DNA from: an uncultured Holophagaceae bacterium
GTDB taxonomy: Bacteria > Acidobacteriota > Holophagae > Holophagales > Holophagaceae
NCBI GenBank assembly: GCA_903863195.1
Contig: CAIPAY010000119.1
Coordinates: 1-38,402, forward strand
Direction of reading: 5' to 3'
Length of the DNA stretch: 38,402 nt
The notes beneath the pieces were generated by a model that worked only from the letters and a program-made list of their open reading frames with translations, was not told the DNA's origin and did not search any database. The position numbers and the translations under genes are program-made. Positions 27,926-35,618 of this stretch are shown here, in pieces; the first letter of the stretch is position 1; each line of letters starts with the position of its first letter.

Positions 27926-29466
27926 AAAATCGCAACGTCATCATCTTCGTCATCGGCAGCATGATCCTGCTGGGCGGTCAGTTCTGGCTGTCCTCGCGCT
28001 ATGCCAAGCCAGTCCCCAAGGCTGAGGCTGCCGAGGCCTCGCCGGCTCCTGCCAAGGCGGAACCGGTCTCCCCTGCTATCGTCCCCACCGCCACCAAGTC
28101 GGCGGAAGGTGTGAAGCTCGCCGACGCGGCGGCCACCTACACCCTGTCCAACAACGAGCTGACCCTCACCTGGCAGGTGTCCACCGGCGCCCTCAAGCAG
28201 GTGGTCTGGCGGCAGGACGGCACGAAGTTCTTCCCGGCCAGTTTTCCCGGGCTGGGAGCCACCCGTGGCGTCGGCTTCGAGGCCGTCCGGCAGGAGGAGA
28301 GGGGCACCAAGGGCACGGCTGTGATCTTCGAGAACGCCGCCGGAGAGCGCCTGGGCTACCTGGTTCCACCCCTCGGCCATGTCCTTAGGGTGGAAGGGGC
28401 TTCTCCCAGTGGTGCCGCGGCCCTGTTGATTCCGAACCCCGCCACCGAGGAGCCCGTCAAGCACCTGGGCCGCGTGTTCACCCTCAGCGACAAGGGCGTC
28501 GAGGCGGTCACCTGGGCCGACATGCAGCACGACCCGTTCTTCAGCTTCCTGGGATCCAAGCGCAAGCTGCTGCCGCCCACCGCGGAGCGCCTGGGTCTGG
28601 ACGCCGGGCTTGAGAAGGACGAAAAGAACCAGCGCAACCACTACTTCGCCGCCCTCTGGAAGCTGCCGCGTCCGGCGGCCCGGGACAACGCCGTGGGCTA
28701 CACCCTGTTGCCCGATCAGGGCCGCCTGGAGGCCTCTCTGTACCTGGGCCCCAAGCAGGATGAGCCCCTCCTGGCCTTCGAGAAGCCCTACACCCAGGTC
28801 ATCGACTACGGCTTCTTCGGCGCCGTGGCCCACCTGCTGTTCTGGATCCTCAAGAAGATCCACGCCCTGGTGGGCAACTGGGGCTGGTCCATCGTGCTGT
28901 TCACTCTGGTCATCCGCCTCACGACCTGGCACCTGAACACCAAGCAGACCATCTCCATGCTGCGCATGAAGGACTTCGAGCCCCACCAGAAGAGCATCCA
29001 GGCGAAGTACGAGAAGTTCGGCAGCGACATGACCAAGAAGGCCGAGATGCAGAAGGAGCTCATGGAGCTCTACAAGAAGAACGGCCACAACCCCATGGGC
29101 GGCTGCCTGCCCATGCTGCTGCAGATGCCCATCTTCCTGGCCCTCTGGTCCATGCTCAACGCCGTCTTCGAGCTGCGCCACGCACCCTTCTTCGGCTGGA
29201 TCGTCGACCTCTCCTCCCGGGATCCCTACTTCATCTACCCGGTGCTGATGGGTGGCTCCATGTTCGCCCAGCAATACATGACTCCCGCCGTGGGCGACCC
29301 CGCCCAGCGCAAGATGATGCTCGTGCTGATGCCCGCCATGATGACCTTCATGTTCGCCCAGAGCCCTGCGGGCCTCACGATCTACTACTTTGTCTTCAAC
29401 ATGATCGGCCTGGGCCAGACCTGGTGGATCATGCGGTCCTACCAGCCCCAGTCCATCACGCTGTAG
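27922..29466 (+). CDS. yidC: Membrane protein insertase YidC
   Basis: YidC inserts and folds inner-membrane proteins, alone or with SecYEG. The 514-residue product is the Gram-negative type. An N-terminal membrane anchor (about 6-24) is followed by an Ala/Pro-rich linker, a large periplasmic P1 domain (about 60-290) and the conserved five-helix core. The Arg in the core helix LFTLVIRLTTWHLN is the hydrophilic-groove residue. NPMGGCLPMLLQMPIFLALWSML and the C-terminal TIYYFVFNMIGLGQ block are diagnostic. The presence of P1 indicates an outer-membrane-bearing organism. It overlaps rnpA by four bases and is followed by jag after 9 bp. Confidence 0.97.
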   Translation: MKNRNVIIFVIGSMILLGGQFWLSSRYAKPVPKAEAAEASPAPAKAEPVSPAIVPTATKSAEGVKLADAAATYTLSNNELTLTWQVSTGALKQVVWRQDGTKFFPASFPGLGATRGVGFEAVRQEERGTKGTAVIFENAAGERLGYLVPPLGHVLRVEGASPSGAAALLIPNPATEEPVKHLGRVFTLSDKGVEAVTWADMQHDPFFSFLGSKRKLLPPTAERLGLDAGLEKDEKNQRNHYFAALWKLPRPAARDNAVGYTLLPDQGRLEASLYLGPKQDEPLLAFEKPYTQVIDYGFFGAVAHLLFWILKKIHALVGNWGWSIVLFTLVIRLTTWHLNTKQTISMLRMKDFEPHQKSIQAKYEKFGSDMTKKAEMQKELMELYKKNGHNPMGGCLPMLLQMPIFLALWSMLNAVFELRHAPFFGWIVDLSSRDPYFIYPVLMGGSMFAQQYMTPAVGDPAQRKMMLVLMPAMMTFMFAQSPAGLTIYYFVFNMIGLGQTWWIMRSYQPQSITL

Positions 29467-29475
29467 GAGTTCGCC

Positions 29476-29940
29476 ATGCGCAAGAGCGGCGCCAGCCTGG
29501 AGTCCATGCCCGAGCTCATCGCCCGCTGGGTGGGCCACCTCGGATTCACCGTCGAGGCCAAGTTCGCCCCCTCGGGGGACGAGGAGGCCTTCCCCAATCG
29601 CGTGGCGCTCTCGGGACCCGACGCCTCCCACCTAGCCGCCAACCGGGGCGTGGCCCTGGATGCCTTGCAGTTCCTGGTCCACGAGGCCCAGGGCGAGCGC
29701 GAGGACTCGAAGCTGGCCTACCTGGATGTGAAGGGCGCCCGCCTCTTCCGCATGCAGGAGGTCATGGCCATGGGCCTCTATGCCGCCGAGAAGGCCCGGG
29801 AGCTGGGCACCCACACGCTGGGCGCCCTGAGCGCCCGGGAGCGCCGCTGGGTGCACCTGGTGGTCAGCCGCGAGGAGGGCCTGGGCACCGAGAGCGAAGG
29901 GGTGGGCACCTTCAAGCCCGTGAGGGTCTTCCGGAAGTAG
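29476..29940 (+). CDS. jag: RNA-binding protein KhpB/Jag (KH-R3H)
   Basis: This 154-residue cytoplasmic RNA-binding protein of the Jag/KhpB family usually sits just after yidC, as here. The KH-like part covers about residues 10-85 (ALDALQFLVHEA, with LDVKGAR as the final strand). The R3H domain covers about 90-154 (LSARERRWVHLVV, then TESEGVGTFKPVRVF), the single-stranded nucleic-acid-binding pattern. It lacks the N-terminal Jag-N domain and linker of Firmicutes proteins, so it is short. The SD TAGGAG overlaps the yidC stop. It is likely in the same operon as yidC and mnmE; its RNA targets are unknown. Confidence 0.9.
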   Translation: MRKSGASLESMPELIARWVGHLGFTVEAKFAPSGDEEAFPNRVALSGPDASHLAANRGVALDALQFLVHEAQGEREDSKLAYLDVKGARLFRMQEVMAMGLYAAEKARELGTHTLGALSARERRWVHLVVSREEGLGTESEGVGTFKPVRVFRK

Positions 29941-29949
29941 ACTGGGCAG

Positions 29950-31257
29950 GTGACCGCCGCTCCGGATCCCATCTGCGCCCCCGCCACGCCGCTGTTTCCT
30001 GCGGCCGTGGCGGTGGTGCGCCTCTCTGGGCCGGGCCTTCCGAAGGTCCTTGCGCCCCTGCTGGAGCTGCCGCAGCCACGTCGGGCCGAGCTCCGCACGC
30101 TTGGCTGGGGTGGCTTTCAGGAGAAGGCCCTGGTGCTGTTCTTCCCGGGCCCCGCCAGCTACACCGGCGAGGACGTGGTCGAGCTCCAGGTCCACGGCAA
30201 CCCTCTGCTGGTGCGTCGGCTGCTGGCGCACCTCGGCACCCTGGGGGTGCGGCTGGCCGAGCCCGGTGAGTTTACCCGGCGGGCCCTACTGAACGGCAAG
30301 CAGGGGCTACTGGAGGCCGAGGCCCTGAGGGATCTGGTGGCGGCGGAGACGGACACCCAGGTGCGCCTCGCCCAGGCCCGGGCGGGGGCCCAGCCGGAGT
30401 GGCTCCGGGAGGCCCGGAGCTGCCTGGCGCCCTGGGTGGCCCGGGCCGAGGCGGTGGTGGACTACGGCGAGGAAGAAGGCATCGCACTGGATCTAAATGA
30501 CTTGGCCTCTAGTCTTGAGCCACTGCGGGCGAGGTTCCACGTGGAACAGGCCCGCAGCAGGGCCGCCCAGCACCTGCGCGAGGGTCTCCGTCTGGCCCTG
30601 GTAGGCCGGCCCAATGCGGGCAAGAGCACCCTGTTCAACGCCCTGGCCGGGGAGGATCGGGCCATCGTCACCGACATCCCGGGTACCACCCGGGATGTGC
30701 TGGAAGTCCGCTGCGAGTGGCGGGGCCTGCCGCTGCGCCTGTTCGACACGGCGGGTGTGCGGGAGACCGAGGATCCCCTGGAGCGTCTGGGGGTCGCCCG
30801 GGTGCGCCCCGTGCTGGAGACCGCGGACCTGATCCTCCACCTGATCCCCGCCCAGGATGAGGCTCCTGATGAGGCCCTGACGCTGGCCCTCGGCCCCTTC
30901 CTGGGCAAGGTGGCCGAGGTCCGGACCTTCGGGGACCAGGCGGCGACGGCCGGACCCGCCATCTCGGCCCTGCTGGGGGACCTGGACGCCCTGGAGGCGA
31001 TCCTGAAGGCGCGCCTGCTGGGGGGCCTGGCTCCGGAGGCCTGCTTCGGGGCCCTGGCCACGGACCGGCAGGGCGCGCTGCTGGATGACCTGGTCCGGCA
31101 GCTGGACCTGCTGCTGGCGCTGACCCCCGGAGACCCCCCCGAGCTGGCGGCCTCGCTCCTCCAGGGCGCCTGGGGATTGCTCGCGCGCCTCACCGGCGAG
31201 GACCGGGCCGAGACGGCCCTCGACGCCTTGTTCAGCGGTTTTTGTCTGGGCAAGTAG
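29950..31257 (+). CDS. mnmE: tRNA modification GTPase MnmE, altered G4 motif
   Basis: MnmE, with MnmG, modifies the wobble uridine of certain tRNAs. The 435-residue product has the N-terminal folate-binding domain (PGEFTRRALLNGK at about 105-117), an interrupted helical domain, and a G domain with G1 GRPNAGKST (219-227), G2 TTRD (246-249) and G3 DTAG (266-269). The C-terminus is Phe-Cys-Leu-Gly-Lys, with the essential C-x-G-K. The expected G4 Asn-Lys-x-Asp is Thr-Phe-Gly-Asp at 326-329, so the guanine-specific Lys is lost. The start is a GTG at 29950, nine bases after jag. A parS site is embedded at 30533-30548 (RFHVEQ). mnmG and rsmG are not adjacent. Confidence 0.93.
   Translation: MTAAPDPICAPATPLFPAAVAVVRLSGPGLPKVLAPLLELPQPRRAELRTLGWGGFQEKALVLFFPGPASYTGEDVVELQVHGNPLLVRRLLAHLGTLGVRLAEPGEFTRRALLNGKQGLLEAEALRDLVAAETDTQVRLAQARAGAQPEWLREARSCLAPWVARAEAVVDYGEEEGIALDLNDLASSLEPLRARFHVEQARSRAAQHLREGLRLALVGRPNAGKSTLFNALAGEDRAIVTDIPGTTRDVLEVRCEWRGLPLRLFDTAGVRETEDPLERLGVARVRPVLETADLILHLIPAQDEAPDEALTLALGPFLGKVAEVRTFGDQAATAGPAISALLGDLDALEAILKARLLGGLAPEACFGALATDRQGALLDDLVRQLDLLLALTPGDPPELAASLLQGAWGLLARLTGEDRAETALDALFSGFCLGK
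30533..30548. promoter_or_regulatory. parS site, ParB-binding palindrome (inside mnmE)
   Basis: GGTTCCACGTGGAACA contains the perfect GTTCCACGTGGAAC core. It is translated within mnmE as Phe-His-Val-Glu, the same peptide that the parS in the GGCT-like gene encodes. Confidence 0.9.
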
Positions 31258-31332
31258 CCCCCTCTGGGAACCCCCGTCCCGCTTCGGCGCACCTGCCTGC
31301 GACCCTCGATGCCATTCGTTCTGGAGCCACCC

Positions 31333-32076
31333 ATGCAGCGATCTCTCATCCTTCTGTTGCTCTCGGCCCTCGGGCTGCGGGCTGATGGCGTGGCGGACCT
31401 GCGGGCAGCCCTGAGCCGGCTGCAGGGCACCACGACCCTCAAGGGGACCCTGGAGGTGAAGCGCTGGAACCGGAACGGCGAGGGCAAGGAGGCCATCGAG
31501 CGATCCGGCCACGCCTCGGCCTGGGTTGAGGATGGGCCCCAGGGGTTGCGGATGTTCTGGGACCGGAACCTGCTGGGTCAGGTGGGCCAGGAGGTGCGGG
31601 CGACCCGGAAGGATCCGAACGCGAAAAACCCCGCCACCACGGGGCTGGGGGCTCTCTCTCCCAAGCTGGTGACGGAACAGATCAATGCCGCGGAAGTCGT
31701 GGCCGGACAGCTTGAGCATGCCAACTTCCAGACCGAATCCCGTGAGATCTGGCAGGGTCGGCCCGCCCGGGTGTTGACGTTTGGATTGACAGTAAAGGGG
31801 CTTAGCGATCGAGATCGAAAATACGTGAAGGATTTCACCGGTACAGCCCAGATCTGGATCGATGAGGACGGCACACCCCTCGCCTCCACCACCAAGGTGA
31901 GCCTGAAGGGGCGGGCCTTCCTGGTGGTCTCCTTCAACCAGGAGCAGGAGGAGTCCTCGGCCTACCAGAAGGTGGGGGACCGGCTGGTCTGCGTGCGCAC
32001 AGAGCTGACCTCCGCCGGCAGCGGGGCTGGCGAGAAGGGGAAGACCCACAACGTGACCACCTTCGCCATCCAGTAG
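31333..32076 (+). CDS. Secreted protein of unknown function, possibly LolA-like fold
   Basis: I do not recognise a named family. The 247-residue product has a clear signal peptide (MQRSLILLLLSALGLRADG) and then reads as a beta-rich, mostly polar protein: DLRAALSRLQGTTTLKGTLEV, later ARVLTFGLTVKGL, AQIWIDEDGTPLAS, and an Ala-Phe-Leu-Val-Val strand. This pattern of repeated strands and an Asp-Glu-Asp-Gly turn resembles LolA/LolB-type periplasmic proteins, but no specific motif confirms that. The ATG at 31333 is chosen for the GGAG about 6 bases upstream. An ATG at 31309 is in frame but would put eight extra residues before the signal. It lies between mnmE and gatB with no functional link visible. 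Confidence 0.7.
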   Translation: MQRSLILLLLSALGLRADGVADLRAALSRLQGTTTLKGTLEVKRWNRNGEGKEAIERSGHASAWVEDGPQGLRMFWDRNLLGQVGQEVRATRKDPNAKNPATTGLGALSPKLVTEQINAAEVVAGQLEHANFQTESREIWQGRPARVLTFGLTVKGLSDRDRKYVKDFTGTAQIWIDEDGTPLASTTKVSLKGRAFLVVSFNQEQEESSAYQKVGDRLVCVRTELTSAGSGAGEKGKTHNVTTFAIQ

Positions 32077-32092
32077 GAGGGTTGGCCCCGGC

Positions 32093-32098
32093 TACACT
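32093..32098 (+). promoter_or_regulatory. Possible -10 element upstream of gatB
   Basis: GGCTACACTGG places TACACT 17 bases before the gatB start, the same spacing and surrounding bases as the thiG candidate. No convincing -35 is seen. Confidence 0.3.
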
Positions 32099-32115
32099 GG
32101 CCCTGCGGGGGAGGC

Positions 32116-33564
32116 ATGTTCGAGGCAGTGATCGGGTTGGAGGTCCACGTCCAGTTGAGCACGCGGACCAAGATGTTCTGCGGTTGTGCCAACCACTATG
32201 GCGCCCCGCCGAACACCCAGACCTGCCCGGTGTGCCTAGGCCTGCCCGGGGCCCTGCCCGCGCTGAACCGGGAAGCGGTCCGCATGGCCCTGGCCCTGGG
32301 CCTGTCGGTGGACGCCCGGATCCAACCCCACAGCACCTTCTACCGGAAGCAGTATTTCTATCCGGACCTGCCCAAGGGCTACCAGATCACCCAGGGCCCC
32401 GTGGCGATCGTCGAGGAAGGCTGCCTGGAAATCCCTGGGGACGCCGCCGTCCGCGGGGGCGAGGGCCTCGTGCCGATCCGCCTGGAGCGGGCCCACCTGG
32501 AGGAGGATGCAGGGAAGAGCCACCACGACCTCGATGGGCAGAATAGCCACGTGGACCTGAACCGCGCCGGCGTGCCCCTGCTGGAGATCGTCGGCGCCCC
32601 GGACCTGCGCAGCGCCCAGGAGGCTTCGGACTACCTCAAGGCTCTGCACCGTCTGGTGGTGGCTCTGGGGATCTGTGACGGCAACATGGAGGAGGGCAGC
32701 TTCCGTTGTGACGCCAACGTCAGCCTCCGACGGGTGGGGGAGCCCTTCGGCACCCGGGTCGAGGTCAAGAACCTGAACTCCTTCCGCTTCGTCCGCCAGG
32801 CCCTGGAGCACGAGATCGACCGCCAGGCGGCCCTGCTGGCGCGGGGCGAGTCGGTGGCGATGGAGACCCGGGGCTGGGACGCGGGGGTCGGCGAGACCCG
32901 GGGCCAGCGCACCAAGGAAGCCGCCATGGACTACCGCTACTTCCCGGAGCCGGACCTGCCGGTCCTGACCGTGGATCCCGCCGAGATCGAGGCGGTACGG
33001 GCCACCCTGCCCGAGCGGCCCGACCGGCAGGTCCGCCGCTGGCAGGAGGCCTACGGGCTGGGCGCCGGGGAGACCCAGACCCTGGCCCAGAGCCCTGCCT
33101 TCGCGGCCTACTTCGAAGCCCTGGCTCAGGCGAGCGGCAGCGGCAAGGGCGCCGCCGCCTGGCTGCTGGGCGAGGTCAGCCGAATCCTGAACGAGCGCGG
33201 AATCGGCATCGAGGCCTTCCCGGTGACCCCCGAAGCTCTGGCCGGCCTCGTTCGGCTGGTGGAGAGCCGCGCGGTGTCCTTTGGCGCGGCCAAGGAGCAG
33301 GTCTTCCCGGCCCTGCTGGCCGGCGAGGGCAGCGCCGAGTCCATCGTGGCCCGGAAGGGCTTGGCCCAGGTCAGCGACCGCGGGGCCATCGAGCTCCTGG
33401 TGGCCCAGGTGCTGGCGGAAAACCCCGGCCCCGTGGCCCAGATCAAGGCCGGCAAGGCCAGCCTGAAGGGGTTCCTGGTGGGTCAGGTCCTCAAGGCGGG
33501 TCGGGGTCAGCTCGACGCCAAGGCTGTGAACGAGATCCTGGCGGAAGCCCTGGCCAAGGACTAG
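32116..33564 (+). CDS. gatB: Asp-tRNA(Asn)/Glu-tRNA(Gln) amidotransferase subunit B
   Basis: GatB binds mischarged tRNA and activates the Asp/Glu side chain for amidation by the GatCAB complex. The 482-residue product begins FEAVIGLEVHVQLSTRTKMF. It has the zinc-site cysteines C22, C24, C37 and C40 and the HSTFYRKQYFYPDLPKGYQITQ block of the kinase-like domain. Other landmarks are HLEEDAGKSHHD, EVKNLNSFRF and KEAAMDYRYFPEPDLP. The C-terminal YqeY-like tail domain (about 330-482) is complete. It starts at an ATG with a GGGGGAGG site. gatA and gatC are not in the window, so the complex is encoded at more than one place. Confidence 0.97.
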   Translation: MFEAVIGLEVHVQLSTRTKMFCGCANHYGAPPNTQTCPVCLGLPGALPALNREAVRMALALGLSVDARIQPHSTFYRKQYFYPDLPKGYQITQGPVAIVEEGCLEIPGDAAVRGGEGLVPIRLERAHLEEDAGKSHHDLDGQNSHVDLNRAGVPLLEIVGAPDLRSAQEASDYLKALHRLVVALGICDGNMEEGSFRCDANVSLRRVGEPFGTRVEVKNLNSFRFVRQALEHEIDRQAALLARGESVAMETRGWDAGVGETRGQRTKEAAMDYRYFPEPDLPVLTVDPAEIEAVRATLPERPDRQVRRWQEAYGLGAGETQTLAQSPAFAAYFEALAQASGSGKGAAAWLLGEVSRILNERGIGIEAFPVTPEALAGLVRLVESRAVSFGAAKEQVFPALLAGEGSAESIVARKGLAQVSDRGAIELLVAQVLAENPGPVAQIKAGKASLKGFLVGQVLKAGRGQLDAKAVNEILAEALAKD

Positions 33565-33585
33565 CCGCCGCCCCATGCTGGCTCC

Positions 33586-33873
33586 ATGAGCAACGAGATC
33601 CCCTCCGCCCTGCAGGCCTATCATCCTGGCGTGGTCCACATCTGCCAGAAGTGTGGCTGCTCGGTGGTGGACGCCGTGGAGACCCCGGGCGAGCCCTTCC
33701 ACTGCCTGGACTGCCGACATCTGGTCCCGCCCCCGGAGGACGAGCTGACCCGGGCGGCCCTGGAAGACCGCGGCCCCTATGACATGCCCGATGACAAGCC
33801 CACCTTCTGGCGCGTCATTGCCATCATCGTCTTCGCTGTGGTGGCCCTGGGCATCGTGTTCTGGAAGCGGTAG
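33586..33873 (+). CDS. Small zinc-ribbon membrane protein, unknown
   Basis: This 95-residue protein has two CxxC pairs (C20, C23 and C40, C43) that could form a zinc ribbon, an acidic middle, and one C-terminal membrane segment at about 74-93 (WRVIAIIVFAVVALGIVFW) ending Lys-Arg. It should be tail-anchored with the ribbon in the cytoplasm. I do not recognise a family. It lies 21 bp after gatB on the same strand, so it may share its transcript. The clear domain design and the absence of a competing gene make it likely real. Confidence 0.7.
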   Translation: MSNEIPSALQAYHPGVVHICQKCGCSVVDAVETPGEPFHCLDCRHLVPPPEDELTRAALEDRGPYDMPDDKPTFWRVIAIIVFAVVALGIVFWKR

Positions 33874-33935
33874 CGGGCGTCCTGGCCCATGACCAGAAGC
33901 CGCACCGGCCCTATGCTGGAGGTTCGGAGCCGAGC

Positions 33936-35129
33936 ATGTCCAAATCCTGGGGACCCACCACCACCGCCATCCATGCCGGGAAGCACTTCAACACCACCCG
34001 GGCCGTGACCACGCCGATCTTCCAGACCTCGGTCTTCCAGCTCATGGAGAACCAGGAGGGGGCCACCTTCTCGGCCAGCATCGAGCCCCCGGCCTTCTAC
34101 ACCCGCTGGGGCAACCCCAATAGCAGTGAGGTGGAGGCGGTGCTGGCGCAGCTCGAGGGCGCCGAGCGGGCCCTGGTGACGGCGTCGGGCATGGCCGCCT
34201 TCGCCCTGGTCTTCGAGGCCTTCCTGAAGCACGGGGACCACCTGGTGGCTCCCTGTGCCATCTACCTGGGCACCGAGCAGCTCATCCGCCGCTGGGAGGC
34301 CGAGCGCGGGCTGCAGGTGACCTGGGTGCAGGACACCCTGGACCTCGGGGAGTGGGAGGCGGCCCTTCGCCCCGAGACCCGGATGCTCTGGGTGGAGACC
34401 CCCTCCAACCCCACCCTGGCCCTGACGGACCTGGCGGGGGTGGCGGCCCTGGGCCAGCAGCACGGCATCCGCACTGTGGCTGACAACACCTTCCCGAGCC
34501 CCATCCACACCCGGCCCCTGGCCTTCGGGTTCGACCTGAGTGTCGCCTCCGCGACAAAGTACCTTGCGGGCCACTCGGACGTGGTGGCTGGCGTCATCGC
34601 CGGGCGGGACGCCGACATCGTGGCCTGCTGGCACCTGACCAAGCTCCTGGGGCCGACGTTGGACCCCATGGCCGCCTGGCTGCTGCACCGGGGCCTGAAG
34701 ACCCTCCCCCTGCGCATGCGTCGGGCTTCGGACAACGCCCAGGCCCTGGCCCAGTGGCTGCTCTGGCAACCCCAGGTGGCGCGGGTGGACTACCCCGGCC
34801 TGCCCACCCATCCGGGCCACGAGGTCGCCGCCCGGCAGATGGAAAAGGGCTTCGGCGCCATGATCGGCGTCGAGCTGCGGGCGGGGCTCCTGGCGGGCCA
34901 GCGGTTCTGCGAGGCGCTGGAGGTCATCACCCGGGGCGTGAGCTTGGGCGGCGTCGAGAGCCTTATCCAGCACCCGGCCAGCATGAGCCACCTGCGGACC
35001 GCGCCCGAGGTGAAGGCCCGCCTGGGCATCACCGATGGCCTCCTGCGCTTCTCGGTGGGCATCGAGGACGAGCCTGACCTGGTCGCCGACCTCGAAAAGG
35101 GCTTCGAGGCCGCCGCGGAGGCCCGGTGA
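33936..35129 (+). CDS. Trans-sulfuration PLP enzyme (cystathionine gamma-synthase / O-acylhomoserine sulfhydrylase family)
   Basis: This 397-residue cytoplasmic enzyme of the Cys/Met-metabolism PLP family (MetB/MetC/MetY/MetZ fold type I) has K208 in [11 protein letters not shown] as the PLP Schiff-base lysine. D183 (VADNTF) is the pyridine-nitrogen partner, and the Y55-T-R57 motif ([13 protein letters not shown]) contacts phosphate from the other subunit. The final [20 protein letters not shown] is typical. Sequence alone does not decide between cystathionine gamma-synthase, a beta- or gamma-lyase, and a homoserine sulfhydrylase. The downstream thiS starts inside its stop codon (GTGA), which suggests a sulfur-transfer function. 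A TATGCT-type -10 lies at 33912-33917. A role in methionine or cysteine metabolism is inferred. Confidence 0.87.
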   Translation: MSKSWGPTTTAIHAGKHFNTTRAVTTPIFQTSVFQLMENQEGATFSASIEPPAFYTRWGNPNSSEVEAVLAQLEGAERALVTASGMAAFALVFEAFLKHGDHLVAPCAIYLGTEQLIRRWEAERGLQVTWVQDTLDLGEWEAALRPETRMLWVETPSNPTLALTDLAGVAALGQQHGIRTVADNTFPSPIHTRPLAFGFDLSVASATKYLAGHSDVVAGVIAGRDADIVACWHLTKLLGPTLDPMAAWLLHRGLKTLPLRMRRASDNAQALAQWLLWQPQVARVDYPGLPTHPGHEVAARQMEKGFGAMIGVELRAGLLAGQRFCEALEVITRGVSLGGVESLIQHPASMSHLRTAPEVKARLGITDGLLRFSVGIEDEPDLVADLEKGFEAAAEAR

Positions 35130-35326
35130 AGCTCACCCTCAACGGCGAGGTCCGCGAGGCCCCGGCGCTGACCACCCTGGCGGCGTTGGCGACCTGGCTG
35201 GAGCTGCCCGCCTATGGCAGCGCCATCGAGCTGAACGGCGAGGTCATCCGCCGTGCGGACCACGCCGCCACCCCCCTGCGGGAGGGGGATCGCCTGGAGG
35301 TGGTGCGGCTGGTGGGCGGCGGCTGA
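35126..35326 (+). CDS. thiS: Sulfur carrier protein ThiS
   Basis: ThiS is a ubiquitin-fold sulfur carrier whose C-terminal Gly is adenylated and thiocarboxylated to donate sulfur. The 66-residue product ends Leu-Val-Gly-Gly-Gly, as in Bacillus ThiS, and has the beta-grasp pattern (MKLTLNGE..., [10 protein letters not shown]..., [16 protein letters not shown]). It begins with a GTG that overlaps the stop of the PLP enzyme by four bases, so the two are translationally coupled. Its usual partner thiG lies about 34 kb away at 738, and thiF is not seen. It could serve thiamine synthesis, a sulfide carrier for methionine synthesis with its neighbour, or both. Confidence 0.93.
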   Translation: MKLTLNGEVREAPALTTLAALATWLELPAYGSAIELNGEVIRRADHAATPLREGDRLEVVRLVGGG

Positions 35327-35618
35327 ACCCGATTCCTGGCCATCGAGCAGCCTCGGCGTGAAAGGGCCGTTGCTAGAAACGAGGGACGAGGGCAGATGCA
35401 AAATTTACTAGAAAAACAAAACTGATTATCCACAGATTCCACAGACAGCAAAAGCCTTAGTTGGGGATCCATGGGCCCGTGCGGTGTGTGGGTCGGCGCA
35501 CAATCTGTGTCATCTGTGCAATCTGTGGATCCGCTTCTGGGCTTGAAGCGCTGGGATGGGTCATCGCCCATCAGCGGTTCTGCTTCAGGTCTTGATTCAT
35601 TGCAGGGGCCGGTAGGGC
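35327..35618. repeat. Intergenic inverted repeat with perfect DnaA box
   Basis: This 292-base spacer between convergent thiS and ribD has an AT-rich core (35395-35430). An imperfect inverted repeat has left arm 35428-35445 (ATCCACAGATTCCACAGA) and right arm 35513-35530 (TCTGTGCAATCTGTGGAT), 17 of 18 matching across a 67-base middle. The left arm starts in TTATCCACA (35426-35434), a perfect DnaA box. The right arm continues a short tandem of ATCTGTG units at 35503-35527. Similar CAGATT/ATCTGTG elements are, from memory, common between genes in several bacteria. No gene is seen here. Confidence 0.6.

Noticed and set aside
27532..29631. A long minus-strand frame opposite rnpA and yidC
   Set aside because: It is antisense to well-conserved genes and has shadow-like composition with no recognisable motif.
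31780..31830. An AT-richer patch with TTGACA inside the secreted-protein gene, as an internal promoter
   Set aside because: There is no -10 at a sensible distance and no gene start nearby.
35503..35530. A CRISPR-like or satellite array of ATCTGTG units
   Set aside because: There are only three short irregular units and no spacers. They are better read as one arm of an inverted repeat.
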